Assembly (NCBI RefSeq): GCF_027945075.1
Contig: NZ_CP116034.1
Coordinates: 3,038,001 to 3,102,000 of the forward strand
DNA length: 64,000 bases
Direction of reading: 5' to 3'
Origin: Chryseobacterium sp. CY350
Lineage (GTDB): Bacteria; Bacteroidota; Bacteroidia; Flavobacteriales; Weeksellaceae
Shown here piece after piece: positions 1 through 8,489 of the stretch. The notes under the pieces are model-generated. The model saw only the letters and a list, made by a program, of their open reading frames with translations. It ran no database searches and was not told the origin of the DNA. Each line of letters starts with the position of its first letter. Position 1 is the first letter of the stretch. The position numbers and the translations under genes were made by a program.

Positions 1-1775
1 TAAAAATTTTAGCTGATATCTATACAAAAGGAAGTTGGAATTTGCGGCCGGAGATGAATTATCTTAAAAAATACCGCTATTCCGGGAACTTTGCGGCAGA
101 CATTGGTACGACGGTTCGTGGGATAAAAGGTTTAGATGATTACAGCAAAACAGGAACTTACAGAATTGCGTGGAGACATAGCCAAGATGCAAAAGCAAAT
201 CCTTTTCTTACTTTTTCTGCTTCAGTAGATGTCACCAGCCAGACTTTCTATAATAATACGGTTAACAATAACTATATTATGAATGAAAGTGTTCTGAGAA
301 CTCAGCAGAATTCTACATTAACGCTTACGAAAAGATTTTTGAAGCTTCCTGCAACGATCACGGGAACTGCATCTTACTCGCAAAATTTTGCCACCGGATT
401 AGCAGATTTACGTTTGCCTCAGATGAACGTAGCGATTAATCAGTTTTATTTATTTGGATCTAAAACGGGTGTCAGAACCGGACTATTAGAAAATATTACC
501 GTAAATACAGGTTTGAATTTGACAAATTTTGTAAGCACAGGCGAAGGCGAATTGTTTACAAAAGCAATGTGGGACAAATTGCAGACAGGCATCAAGAATA
601 ATATCACTTTAGGTACCAATACAACCATTGCCAAGTATTTTACCTTCAGTTTGGGTGCAAATATTGATAACGCACTGACAACAAAAACACTTACGAAATT
701 CTACGATCCGATAGAGAATAAAGTGGTAGATCAGGTGAATAAAAAGATTGCTGCATATTCTACTTTTTCTACTACAGCAAGTTTGCAGACACAACTTTAC
801 GGACAGGCAAACTTCAAAAAAGGTTCGTCTATTGAGGCGATAAGACATATGATGACGCCAAGTATCGGTTTTACATATTCTCCTGATTTTGGAGGTTCCG
901 GTTTCGGATATTTCAGAAATTATTATGATGCCAACGGAGCCTTGACGCCGTATTCTATTTTCGATAACGGAATTGTAGGTGCACCAACATCTGGCTTGGT
1001 AGGAGCTTTAGGCTTTAATATTGGAAACAATATTGAGATGAAAGTAAGATCTAAAAGTGATTCTACAGGAGTGAAAAAAGTTAAAATTTTCGAATCATTA
1101 AATCTCTCGGGAAATTACAATTTTGCAGCAAAAACGCATCCTTGGTCTATAATTTCTATCAACGGGCAGTCTTCATTTTTTGATAATAAATTGAGTGTCA
1201 ATACCAGTTTGACTTTAGATCCTTATAAAACAATTTTTATACCTGGAGAAGAAACGGGTATTAGAACTGAAGAATTCGGAGCGTTCAGTTTACAGGGATT
1301 CAACGTTCAGTTATCTTATCCTTTAAGCAGCGAACTTTTTGGCGAAAAGACAGATTACGCTAAAAAATATGGTTCGAAAGGTGAGATCAGAAACGAGAAC
1401 TATTATTTTGACGACGATAATTATGCGCATTTTGATCAGGCATGGACTTTAAATGTTAACGCAAACTATGCCTACTCCAGAGGCGCTACCCGAACTTCAA
1501 ATAAAATAGCATCTATCGGCTTAGACGGAAGTCTTAAATTAACTCCTTACTGGAATATCACAGGAAGTACACACTATGATCTGGTAACAAAAGATCTTGC
1601 ATACACGCGAATTGGATTTTCCAGAGATCAGCGAAGTTTTACCATCAATTTTAACTGGGTACCTTTCGGTCAGTATAAAGTGTATGACTTCTTCATTGGT
1701 ATCAAAGCTAATATCCTGAGCGATGCCCTTAAGTACAAAGACAGAAGCTTTACACAGCCTAATCCATCTTTCTAA
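1..1775 (+). CDS. lptD: LPS-assembly outer membrane protein LptD (5'-truncated by window edge)
   Basis: The C-terminal ~590 residues of a large outer-membrane beta-barrel protein. The frame is open from base 3, so the true start lies before the window; the in-frame TTG at 42 and ATG at 54 are internal. The protein has many alternating aromatic/polar strands, few cysteines, and the pattern A-D-I-Y-T-K-G-S-W near the visible start, which fits the barrel of Bacteroidota LptD. LptD inserts lipopolysaccharide into the outer leaflet, fed by the Lpt bridge. The C-terminus (SFTQPNPSF) ends with phenylalanine, as usual for barrels assembled by BamA. ridA follows after a 128-base gap with its own promoter-like sequence. 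The family call is fairly secure; the N-terminal OstA-like domain cannot be checked. Confidence 0.8.
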   Translation, partial: KILADIYTKGSWNLRPEMNYLKKYRYSGNFAADIGTTVRGIKGLDDYSKTGTYRIAWRHSQDAKANPFLTFSASVDVTSQTFYNNTVNNNYIMNESVLRTQQNSTLTLTKRFLKLPATITGTASYSQNFATGLADLRLPQMNVAINQFYLFGSKTGVRTGLLENITVNTGLNLTNFVSTGEGELFTKAMWDKLQTGIKNNITLGTNTTIAKYFTFSLGANIDNALTTKTLTKFYDPIENKVVDQVNKKIAAYSTFSTTASLQTQLYGQANFKKGSSIEAIRHMMTPSIGFTYSPDFGGSGFGYFRNYYDANGALTPYSIFDNGIVGAPTSGLVGALGFNIGNNIEMKVRSKSDSTGVKKVKIFESLNLSGNYNFAAKTHPWSIISINGQSSFFDNKLSVNTSLTLDPYKTIFIPGEETGIRTEEFGAFSLQGFNVQLSYPLSSELFGEKTDYAKKYGSKGEIRNENYYFDDDNYAHFDQAWTLNVNANYAYSRGATRTSNKIASIGLDGSLKLTPYWNITGSTHYDLVTKDLAYTRIGFSRDQRSFTINFNWVPFGQYKVYDFFIGIKANILSDALKYKDRSFTQPNPSF

Positions 1776-1804
1776 TATCATACAGATTTTTAGAATTTAA
1801 ATTT

Positions 1805-1812
1805 TATATTTG
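1805..1812 (+). promoter_or_regulatory. -7 promoter element before ridA
   Basis: TATATTTG matches the Bacteroidota -7 consensus TAnnTTTG and lies 92 bases before the ridA start. No clear -33 TTTG is seen at the right distance. The match alone is weak evidence in AT-rich DNA. Confidence 0.45.
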
Positions 1813-1834
1813 CACCGAATAAAATTTGGGACAA

Positions 1835-1873
1835 AACGGCATGATTTTCACTTTACATAAAGCGGATGCCGTA
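1835..1873 (+). promoter_or_regulatory. Nested hairpin in the ridA leader
   Basis: ACGGCAT and ATGCCGT form a perfect 7-bp outer stem, and CTTT-ACAT-AAAG forms a small inner stem within the loop. The structure lies in the predicted 5' leader between the promoter-like TATATTTG and the ridA start. No known riboswitch class is recognised. Confidence 0.4.
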
Positions 1874-1903
1874 GGAAATCGAAATTATTAATAATCTCAT
1901 CAT

Positions 1904-2284
1904 ATGAAAAAAATAGTATTTACTGTTAACGCTCCTGCAGCGATCGGGCCGTATTCTCAGGCAAACTTTGCGAATGGAGTTTTATACATTTCAGGGCAGA
2001 TTCCTGTAGATCCTGCGACCGGTAAATTGGTTGAAGGAATTGAAAAAGAAACTCATCAGGTAATGAAAAATCTGGAGGCTATTCTTACGGAAGCCGGAAT
2101 GACATTTAAAAATGTTGTGAAAGCAAGTATCTTCCTCAAAAGCATGGATGATTTTGCAGTAATGAATGATATTTATGCATCTTATCTTGATGCAGAAAGT
2201 TATCCTGCAAGAGAAACTGTTCAGGTTTCTTGCCTGCCAAAGAATGTAGATATTGAGATTTCTATGATTGCACATCAGGATTAA
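1904..2284 (+). CDS. ridA: RidA family reactive imine/enamine deaminase
   Basis: 126 residues, full length for the YjgF/YER057c/UK114 family. RidA hydrolyses reactive 2-aminoacrylate and related enamines released by PLP enzymes such as threonine dehydratase, protecting other PLP enzymes in the cytoplasm. Family marks seen are the N-terminal APAAIGPYSQA, the central SGQIPVDPATG and the C-terminal YPARETVQV, whose arginine binds the substrate carboxylate. The start ATG at 1904 gives MKKIVFTVNAP, matching family N-termini. The next gene begins on the base after the stop codon, so the two are probably co-transcribed and coupled. Confidence 0.95.
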   Translation: MKKIVFTVNAPAAIGPYSQANFANGVLYISGQIPVDPATGKLVEGIEKETHQVMKNLEAILTEAGMTFKNVVKASIFLKSMDDFAVMNDIYASYLDAESYPARETVQVSCLPKNVDIEISMIAHQD

Positions 2285-2737
2285 ATGAGTTTTTTAAGAA
2301 ATACATTTGCCATTATCGTAGGTCTTGCTATTGCAGGTCTCATCATTACTCTTGGTATAAGAGCGTTCCCCAAATGGGTGACATTTGAAGCTTTTGCGCC
2401 ATTTGAGCACTGGCAAAGATTTCTTGAAAGCATGAAAAATGATGATGCTTTCTTCGGATTTCTCCTCTTCATTTCAGGATTGGGAAGTACTGTTGGTGGT
2501 GTTGCCACGGCAATTATTGTGAAATACGCAAAGGTTGCTTATGCTATTCTCATCGGTTTTATCATGTTGTTTATTGCGATGCTGGATGTCATTATTTTCC
2601 CTTATCATCCTACGTTTTATAAAATTTCTATATTCTTAATCTTTTTTCCTTTTGCATGGATAGGCGGAAAGATTGTAGAGGTCATTTACGAAAGAAAAAA
2701 GAAGCGTAAGATTGCTGATAAAATGAACGTTCAATAA
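2285..2737 (+). CDS. Small integral membrane protein, function unknown
   Basis: 150 residues with about four hydrophobic segments (roughly residues 4-24, 57-80, 84-105 and 112-132) and a basic C-terminal tail (YERKKKRK) likely to be cytoplasmic. I do not recognise a named family. The start codon follows the ridA stop with no gap, so it depends on the ridA transcript. A strong hairpin terminator lies 20 bases downstream. A general inner-membrane protein is the most that can be said. Confidence 0.7.
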   Translation: MSFLRNTFAIIVGLAIAGLIITLGIRAFPKWVTFEAFAPFEHWQRFLESMKNDDAFFGFLLFISGLGSTVGGVATAIIVKYAKVAYAILIGFIMLFIAMLDVIIFPYHPTFYKISIFLIFFPFAWIGGKIVEVIYERKKKRKIADKMNVQ

Positions 2738-2754
2738 AATATTTACTAAAAAAC

Positions 2755-2788
2755 AAAAGAGCGACAGTCAAAAACTGTCGCTCTTTTT
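2755..2788. terminator. Bidirectional terminator between the ridA unit and degP
   Basis: A 12-bp perfect stem (AAGAGCGACAGT / ACTGTCGCTCTT) with a 5-base loop. It is flanked by an A-run on the left and a T-run on the right, so it can stop transcription of both converging genes. Confidence 0.9.
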
Positions 2789-2807
2789 ATTTGAATTTAA
2801 AATTCTA

Positions 2808-4340
2808 CTATGGCATTTTAAAGCCTTTTGTATAAATTCTACCAAAGTTATCTACAAACTTTACGGAAACATTTCCGCTGTATTTGTCTAAAATCTTTTC
2901 TACATCTTTCTGTGAATTTACAGGCTTACCGTTCACTTCAATTACGATGTAGTCATCTACAATGCCAATCTTCGCCATTTCACTGCCTTCTGCAACGTTC
3001 TTTGTTACAACACCGCTTGTAAGTCCGTACTCGGTTTTAAATCTGTCATTAAGAGGCTCAAAATCTGCTCCTATTTTTTCGGTAACACTAAGATCAGCTT
3101 TCGATCTTGAAACTGTTCCTCCGTTTTGATCTTTCAAAGTAACGGTTGTAGTAGTTTCTTTACCGTTTCTCAAATAAGTTACCTGCACCTTATCTCCAGG
3201 ACGCTTGCTTCCTATCGAAATAGATAAGTCTGCAAAATCTGTGATCGCCATCTGATCAACTTTTGTGATAATATCTCCAGACTTCAATCCTGCATCTTCT
3301 GCACCACTGTCTTTTGAGAATCCTGTAACGTAAACGCCGGAACCTACCTTGATATTGGCTTTTTTGTCTCTGTTATAAAATGCAACTTGCTGATCATTCG
3401 AGAGATCAAGAGAAGTTACTCCTAAGAATCCTCTCTGTACAATTCCAAATTTCTTAATATCTTCTACTACTTTTCTCGCCAAATTTGCCGGAACTGCAAA
3501 GCCGTAGCCTTGATAGTAGCCTGTTGTGGAAGAAATCGCGGAGTTAATACCAATCAGGTCTCCATTTACATTCACCAAAGCTCCTCCTGAATTTCCAGGG
3601 TTAATTGCCGCATCAGTCTGGATAAAGCTTTCAATTGGGTTTGTGGCTTTACCTTGTCCTCCCAAAATTCCTATTCCTCTTCCTTTTGCAGAAATAATTC
3701 CTGCGGTAACTGTAGAATTTAAACCTAATGGATTACCTACTGCCAAAACCCATTGCCCGACATCAATATTGTCTGAATTTGCAAAGTTTAGAAAAGGCAA
3801 TCCTTTTTCTTCAATCTTTAGTAATGAAATATCTGTGTTAGGATCTGTTCCTACCAAAGTTGCGATGTAAGATTTCTTATTGCTTAACACTACTTCTAGT
3901 TTGTTTGCGCCGGCTACTACGTGGTTGTTTGAGATGATGTAACCGTCTGGCGAAATAATCACTCCAGATCCCATTCCTGATGGCATATTATCGGGAGCCT
4001 GCTGCTGTTGCTGCTTTTGTCTCTGCTGACCTCTTCCACCGAAGGGATCACCGAAGAAATAATCAAAAAGATCCTGCTCCGAAGCCCTGCTTGAGCTCCT
4101 TGTCTGAAAATTTTTAATAGTTACTACAGCCGGAACAGTTGTTTTTGCTGCTTTTACAAAATCGTCACCCACCGCTGCGGTATTCATCCCTACAAAAGAT
4201 GCGTTTTTTGAACTTGTAAAATAAGATTGGTCAACGTTTTGTGAATCATGACCTATGTATTGTTGTATGCCAACTGTGGTTGCTCCTGAGATAACCCCTA
4301 CGACGGCAAATGGTAAAAGTTTTTTGAAAGTACTCTTCAT
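2808..4340 (-). CDS. degP: HtrA/DegP-family periplasmic serine protease
   Basis: 510 residues. A hydrophobic N-terminal segment (about 8-27) acts as signal peptide or anchor. The trypsin-like protease domain spans about 60-290 with the complete triad: His140 (SNNHVV), Asp170 (NTDISLL) and Ser251 (GNSGGAL). Two PDZ domains follow at about 300-400 and 415-505. A Q-rich low-complexity stretch (about 105-115) sits in the region corresponding to the regulatory LA loop. HtrA proteins degrade or refold damaged envelope proteins. The gene is monocistronic: a terminator is shared with the converging ridA unit, and a TAAATTTG-like -7 element lies on the minus strand at 4383-4390. The DegP versus DegQ distinction cannot be made from sequence alone. 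Confidence 0.93.
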   Translation of the reverse strand: MKSTFKKLLPFAVVGVISGATTVGIQQYIGHDSQNVDQSYFTSSKNASFVGMNTAAVGDDFVKAAKTTVPAVVTIKNFQTRSSSRASEQDLFDYFFGDPFGGRGQQRQKQQQQQAPDNMPSGMGSGVIISPDGYIISNNHVVAGANKLEVVLSNKKSYIATLVGTDPNTDISLLKIEEKGLPFLNFANSDNIDVGQWVLAVGNPLGLNSTVTAGIISAKGRGIGILGGQGKATNPIESFIQTDAAINPGNSGGALVNVNGDLIGINSAISSTTGYYQGYGFAVPANLARKVVEDIKKFGIVQRGFLGVTSLDLSNDQQVAFYNRDKKANIKVGSGVYVTGFSKDSGAEDAGLKSGDIITKVDQMAITDFADLSISIGSKRPGDKVQVTYLRNGKETTTTVTLKDQNGGTVSRSKADLSVTEKIGADFEPLNDRFKTEYGLTSGVVTKNVAEGSEMAKIGIVDDYIVIEVNGKPVNSQKDVEKILDKYSGNVSVKFVDNFGRIYTKGFKMP

Positions 4341-4565
4341 TGTATTATCTTCTTTGTTTTTAATTTATAATATTGTCGAACACAAATTTAATGCTTAATA
4401 AGTATGCAATTTATATGCTGTGTTTCAATTTTAACTAAAATTTAACGAGAATTACCTCGTTTTGTGCATTTAGTCATAATGACTCAGGTATTATTAACAA
4501 AGCTTAAGATTTCATTAAATAAAATACTGACATTTTTTCACCATTTAAGCCAGAACAATTGCCAT

Positions 4566-4598
4566 TTTGTAACTCAATTAAAAAAAATATTATCTTTG
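4566..4598 (+). promoter_or_regulatory. Promoter for the trhO-like gene
   Basis: TTTG at 4566-4569 and TATCTTTG at 4591-4598, separated by 21 bases, match the Bacteroidota -33/-7 pattern. The start codon is 32 bases downstream. Confidence 0.6.
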
Positions 4599-4629
4599 CA
4601 AAATTATTCTCACTTATAACGTTTATAGC

Positions 4630-5985
4630 ATGCAACTGTATAACACCTTAAGCGCAGAAGAAAGAGCTCAACTAATTGATGAAGCCGGTAAGCAACGACT
4701 TACTTTGTCTTTCTATGCGTATGCCAAAATTGAAGATCCAAAAAAATTTCGCGACGAATTATTTATTGCCTGGAATGCACTCGATGCACTAGGTCGCATC
4801 TATGTTGCTCATGAAGGAATTAATGCTCAAATGAGTGTTCCGGCTGATTATCTGGAAGAGTTCCGGAATACCCTGGAGGTATATGACTTTATGAAAGGGA
4901 TTCGATTGAATGTCGCAGTAGAACAAGATGATCATTCTTTTCTTAAACTGACCATCAAAGTGCGAAACAAAATTGTAGCTGATGGTCTGAATGACGAAAC
5001 TTTTGATGTTACCAATAAAGGAATTCATTTAAAAGCTCAGGAATTTAATACTTTATTAGAAGATCCAAATACCATTGTTGTTGATTTTAGAAATCATTAC
5101 GAAAGCGAAGTTGGGCATTTCGAAGGAGCGATTACTCCGGATGTAGAAACTTTCAGAGAAAGTTTGCCGATCATCAATGAACAATTACAAGATTTCAAAG
5201 AAGATAAAAATCTGTTGATGTATTGTACCGGAGGAATCCGTTGCGAAAAAGCAAGTGCGTACTTCAAGCATCAAGGATTCAAAAATGTTTTCCAATTGGA
5301 AGGCGGAATTATAGAATATGCTCGTCAGGTAAAGGAAGACGGCGTTGAAAGTAAATTCATTGGGAAAAACTTTGTATTTGATCATCGTTTGGGCGAGCGA
5401 ATTACAGATGATATTATCTCGCAATGTCACCAATGCGGAAAACCTTGTGATAACCATACCAATTGTGCAAACGATGCCTGTCATTTACTTTTTATTCAAT
5501 GTGCTGATTGTAAGGCTGTGATGGAAAATTGCTGTTCAACAGAATGTTTGGAAATAACGCATTTACCAGCGGCAGAACAATTGAAACTACGGAAAGGTTT
5601 GCAGGTCGGAAACAAAGTTTTCCGAAAAGGAAAATCTGACGCTCTGACTTTTAAAAATTCGGGAGATTTACCAGATAAGCCTTTAGCGAAAGTAAATTCG
5701 AAAAACATCCGCCAGAAAATTTCTGTCAAGAAATTACTGATTGGCAAAGCCGAACACTATTATACGAAATCAAAAATTGCACAGTTTTTAATAGAAAACA
5801 ACGGACTTTCTGTCGGTGACAAAGTTTTAATTGCCGGCCCTACAACTGGTGAGCAGGAACTTACATTGACTGAGATTTTTGTAGAAGGAAGTTCTTCTGC
5901 AACTGCAAAGGTAGGAGATCAAATAACCTTTGAACTTCCCTTCAGAGTTCGTTTGTCAGATAAATTATATAAGATTTTAGGATAA
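4630..5985 (+). CDS. trhO: tRNA uridine-34 hydroxylase TrhO (rhodanese family) with an extra C-terminal barrel
   Basis: 451 residues, about 100 longer than E. coli TrhO (YceA). TrhO uses O2 to make 5-hydroxyuridine at tRNA position 34. Order of parts: N-terminal alpha/beta domain (about 1-115); rhodanese domain (about 130-240) with active cysteine Cys199 in MYCTGGIRCEKA; a cysteine-rich segment (266-306) with CxxC pairs typical of the family and likely metal-binding; then an extension (about 355-451). The extension, with GKAEHYYTKSKIAQF and LSVGDKVLIAGPTTG, resembles the small beta-barrel at the end of U32-family proteins, which include the O2-independent enzyme TrhP. The TrhO core is firm; the barrel assignment is inference from pattern. 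A short GC-rich terminator follows the stop. Confidence 0.9.
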   Translation: MQLYNTLSAEERAQLIDEAGKQRLTLSFYAYAKIEDPKKFRDELFIAWNALDALGRIYVAHEGINAQMSVPADYLEEFRNTLEVYDFMKGIRLNVAVEQDDHSFLKLTIKVRNKIVADGLNDETFDVTNKGIHLKAQEFNTLLEDPNTIVVDFRNHYESEVGHFEGAITPDVETFRESLPIINEQLQDFKEDKNLLMYCTGGIRCEKASAYFKHQGFKNVFQLEGGIIEYARQVKEDGVESKFIGKNFVFDHRLGERITDDIISQCHQCGKPCDNHTNCANDACHLLFIQCADCKAVMENCCSTECLEITHLPAAEQLKLRKGLQVGNKVFRKGKSDALTFKNSGDLPDKPLAKVNSKNIRQKISVKKLLIGKAEHYYTKSKIAQFLIENNGLSVGDKVLIAGPTTGEQELTLTEIFVEGSSSATAKVGDQITFELPFRVRLSDKLYKILG

Positions 5986-6008
5986 AGATCTTACCAATAA
6001 ATATATTT

Positions 6009-6034
6009 TGCGCTCGAGAGGGCGCATTTTTTTT
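6009..6034 (+). terminator. Terminator after trhO
   Basis: Stem GCGCTC / GGGCGC with a GAGA loop (one T-G pair), followed by eight T residues. Confidence 0.8.
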
Positions 6035-6044
6035 AAATTTGAAT

Positions 6045-6614
6045 ATGAAAAAATCCGAAATCCGAAAATTATATCTCGAAAAAAGAAAAGAATTGTCGCA
6101 AGATGAGGTTTTGTCATTATCTGATAAGATTTTTGGAAATTTTGTTGATTATTTTAAACCTTTTTCAGGGCAGAAAATTCATATTTTTATTCCCATTGAA
6201 AAATTTAATGAAATAAGAACTGAGTTATTTATCGATTATTTTTTAAACCGTAAGATCCGTGTATTTGTTCCAAAAATTGTTGATACTAAATTAATCTCTG
6301 TTGAAATTTTTTCTGATACAAAATTTGAAATCAATAAATGGGGAATATCTGAACCCGTTTCAAATATTGCTTCCGAAATTGTGGACTTCGATTTTATTAT
6401 AACTCCGCTCCTTTATTGCGACAAAAACGGAAATAGAGTGGGCTATGGAAAAGGTTTTTATGATTCTTTTTTCGAAATGGTTTCTAAAGAGTCAAAAAAA
6501 ATCGGAATCAATTATTTTGACCCCGAAGAAATGATTGACGATGTGTGGGAAAATGATATTCGTGTAGATTATTTGGTTACTCCCGCTACCGTACTGTCTT
6601 TTTTCAAAGGCTGA
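6045..6614 (+). CDS. 5-formyltetrahydrofolate cyclo-ligase
   Basis: 189 residues from the ATG at 6045; a TTG two codons earlier is less likely. The enzyme converts 5-formyl-THF to 5,10-methenyl-THF with ATP, recycling an inhibitory folate. The basic N-terminus (KKSEIRKLYLEKRKEL) supplies nucleotide-contacting residues and the glycine motif GYGKGFYD at about 133-140 is the family signature. Length is normal. Its last 46 bases overlap the 3' end of the converging lipoprotein gene, and no terminator lies between them, so the two transcripts must share antisense sequence. Confidence 0.92.
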   Translation: MKKSEIRKLYLEKRKELSQDEVLSLSDKIFGNFVDYFKPFSGQKIHIFIPIEKFNEIRTELFIDYFLNRKIRVFVPKIVDTKLISVEIFSDTKFEINKWGISEPVSNIASEIVDFDFIITPLLYCDKNGNRVGYGKGFYDSFFEMVSKESKKIGINYFDPEEMIDDVWENDIRVDYLVTPATVLSFFKG

Positions 6615-7144
6615 TAAAAATTCACGAAATAAAATTTAAATTCTTTATTTGTTTTCTCACGTTTTGATACCAATGTGTATTGCGCATTTTTCTCGAATGT
6701 ACCAATCGATTTATTCTTATGATCAAAATATTCGACATTAAATTTTGCAAGATCTAAGGTGTCTTTGTCCTGTATTTCCTGATAAATATTGATATTATTG
6801 ACTTTTACCTTTTTTACCTGCAGACTTTCAAGTTCCTTAAAAAGAAGGTTGAAGCTGAGGCTGTCTGGTTTTTGAAAGTATTTTTCAATTTTAGAATAAA
6901 TAGCAGTGTCTATTTCTGTGTTTTTTTCGCCTGAAAGATACAAAGTAGAGAGATCCAAAACATCTTGTACCTTCTGTAGCGTTATAGCATTGATTGCCTG
7001 AGTACTGTCCATCTGAACAGTTTGGTTATTGGTGTTTCTTAATTTATCAAGATCGCTTACCGGAGTCTCTTCTTTTTTTACACAAGAAATGATAGCAAGT
7101 ACAATCAGTATTGAGAAAAACAAAGTTTTATTGATTGTTTTCAT
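6569..7144 (-). CDS. Putative lipoprotein, partner of the upstream membrane regulator-like gene
   Basis: 191 residues. The N-terminus is a lipoprotein signal (hydrophobic run, then IISC with Cys21, followed by VKKEE). The rest is soluble and charged, rich in Lys, Asp and Asn, with no family I recognise. Its start overlaps the end of the upstream gene by 17 bases, so the two are almost certainly co-translated. Its 3' end overlaps the cyclo-ligase gene by 46 bases tail to tail. An envelope-facing partner of the membrane protein encoded upstream is a reasonable guess from the overlap, not from motif evidence. Confidence 0.7.
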   Translation of the reverse strand: MKTINKTLFFSILIVLAIISCVKKEETPVSDLDKLRNTNNQTVQMDSTQAINAITLQKVQDVLDLSTLYLSGEKNTEIDTAIYSKIEKYFQKPDSLSFNLLFKELESLQVKKVKVNNINIYQEIQDKDTLDLAKFNVEYFDHKNKSIGTFEKNAQYTLVSKREKTNKEFKFYFVNFYQPLKKDSTVAGVTK

Positions 7145-8306
7145 TGGTTGATATTTTAAATTTGATCGATATAATTTTTCCTTTTTTGTCTCTCTTCATT
7201 TCAATAACATTTAGGTTTTTGAGTGATGTGGTAGGAGTCGTTACCAGAGTAATATAGTCTTGTTTGTCAAGCGATTCCAAACCATAAATATCGCTGTCGT
7301 ATACTTGAGTAATTACCGCTTCGTTACTGATGAGGTTTTCGAGCTGTTTTCTTTTTTGTGTAATCAGATTAAACTGTTCCACTGCGTTCACGCCTTTTAC
7401 ATCTTTCGTCGAGAAATAGTAGACAGCCATTTTATAATCATCCGGTTTTAGTTCAATAGTTTCCTCTTCTGGCGCGTTTTCAAGATTCCGGTTGATTTCC
7501 AGATTTTCATACATTGTTGAGCTGATCTGCATTCTGATGCTTTTATCCTTGCTTGGATAATGAAAACATTCGCCAGGTTTTATCCTAAAAAACAGAGGAG
7601 ATTCATTTTCCTTAAGCACTTTGATTTCGATAGTGCTCTGAACTTTCTGATTTCGATCGGCATCTGTGAAACAATAAGTGTATGTTTTTTCAAAAATTTC
7701 ATCTTTAAATCCTAAAAGCCCGAGTAAAATTACAAATACTGCACTTGCTGCAATCCATGCAGCTTTTTGAATGCTCTTTTTAGGAGTTTTTTCACTATTA
7801 TAATTTTGAGTTTTTTCAAGCGGTTTTTTTTGATCAACTATTTGATTTTCAGTTACGCTTTTTTGTAAATCTAACTCTTCAGCATTCAAAATGTCTTTTT
7901 TAACCGTAGTATTTTCTCCTAATGGTAAATTATTTACGCTTGTAGTTGTTTTTTCTAAGTCGCGACGGTCATCTTCGGTAAGATCTTGATCATCCTGTAG
8001 CATTTCTCCTGCAAAAAGGTGCTGCTTTTTAAATTCATACCATGAGCTGTAACCCGCATAAATGCTCAATAATGTTAGCATATCTATACGTGGTAACTTT
8101 GTTACTGGTGAATTTTTAAAGTAGGTGTAAAAAGATTTCTCACTAATGTTGCCTTTGGCCTTTTTTCTGAGATCTTCCTGGAAATATATGATGTCAATAC
8201 CTTTCCATTTTGATATATCATCATAGGAAGGTGTGTGTTCTTTCAAATATTGAGCCTGAACGTCTTTTTTCAGCTGCTCAAAATGTAATAAATCTAAATC
8301 AGTCAA
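7128..8306 (-). CDS. Single-pass membrane protein with helical HTH-like N-terminal domain (putative tethered regulator)
   Basis: 392 residues. Residues about 1-95 form a helical domain (SEKSFYTYFKN, then LLSIYAGYSSWYEF) resembling a helix-turn-helix-like module I associate with Bacteroidota proteins. Residues about 96-165 are a charged linker. One transmembrane helix follows at about 167-187 (WIAASAVFVILLGLLGF), and the C-terminal ~200 residues should be extracytoplasmic. The topology suits a membrane-tethered DNA-binding protein. A perfect 19-bp palindrome at 8351-8369 overlaps its own promoter-like CAAAGGTA (minus-strand TACCTTTG, 8367-8374), which would suit autoregulation. It is translationally coupled to the lipoprotein gene downstream. 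DNA binding is inference. Confidence 0.7.
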   Translation of the reverse strand: MTDLDLLHFEQLKKDVQAQYLKEHTPSYDDISKWKGIDIIYFQEDLRKKAKGNISEKSFYTYFKNSPVTKLPRIDMLTLLSIYAGYSSWYEFKKQHLFAGEMLQDDQDLTEDDRRDLEKTTTSVNNLPLGENTTVKKDILNAEELDLQKSVTENQIVDQKKPLEKTQNYNSEKTPKKSIQKAAWIAASAVFVILLGLLGFKDEIFEKTYTYCFTDADRNQKVQSTIEIKVLKENESPLFFRIKPGECFHYPSKDKSIRMQISSTMYENLEINRNLENAPEEETIELKPDDYKMAVYYFSTKDVKGVNAVEQFNLITQKRKQLENLISNEAVITQVYDSDIYGLESLDKQDYITLVTTPTTSLKNLNVIEMKRDKKGKIISIKFKISTNENNQ

Positions 8307-8350
8307 TTTATTGATAAATGATTAATGTGTTGATTTACAGTGATATTTAT

Positions 8351-8369
8351 TTGTAAAACTGTTTTACAA
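8351..8369. promoter_or_regulatory. Perfect 19-bp palindrome (candidate operator)
   Basis: TTGTAAAAC-T-GTTTTACAA, 9-bp arms around one central base. It overlaps the minus-strand -7 element TACCTTTG (8367-8374) of the putative regulator gene. Confidence 0.55.
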
Positions 8370-8412
8370 AGGTATTACAATTATTTTTCATAAACAAACT
8401 TTCAATCTGCTA

Positions 8413-8420
8413 TACCTTTG
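8413..8420 (+). promoter_or_regulatory. -7 promoter element for the small lipoprotein gene
   Basis: TACCTTTG matches TAnnTTTG, 69 bases before the start codon. The divergent gene carries the identical -7 octamer on the other strand about 40 bases away. No clear -33 is seen. Confidence 0.45.
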
Positions 8421-8489
8421 TCTTGTTCAAATAACGGAACAGAGAAAAAGATTTAAAAAACAATATTAACAAATTAAATTTAATTTATT

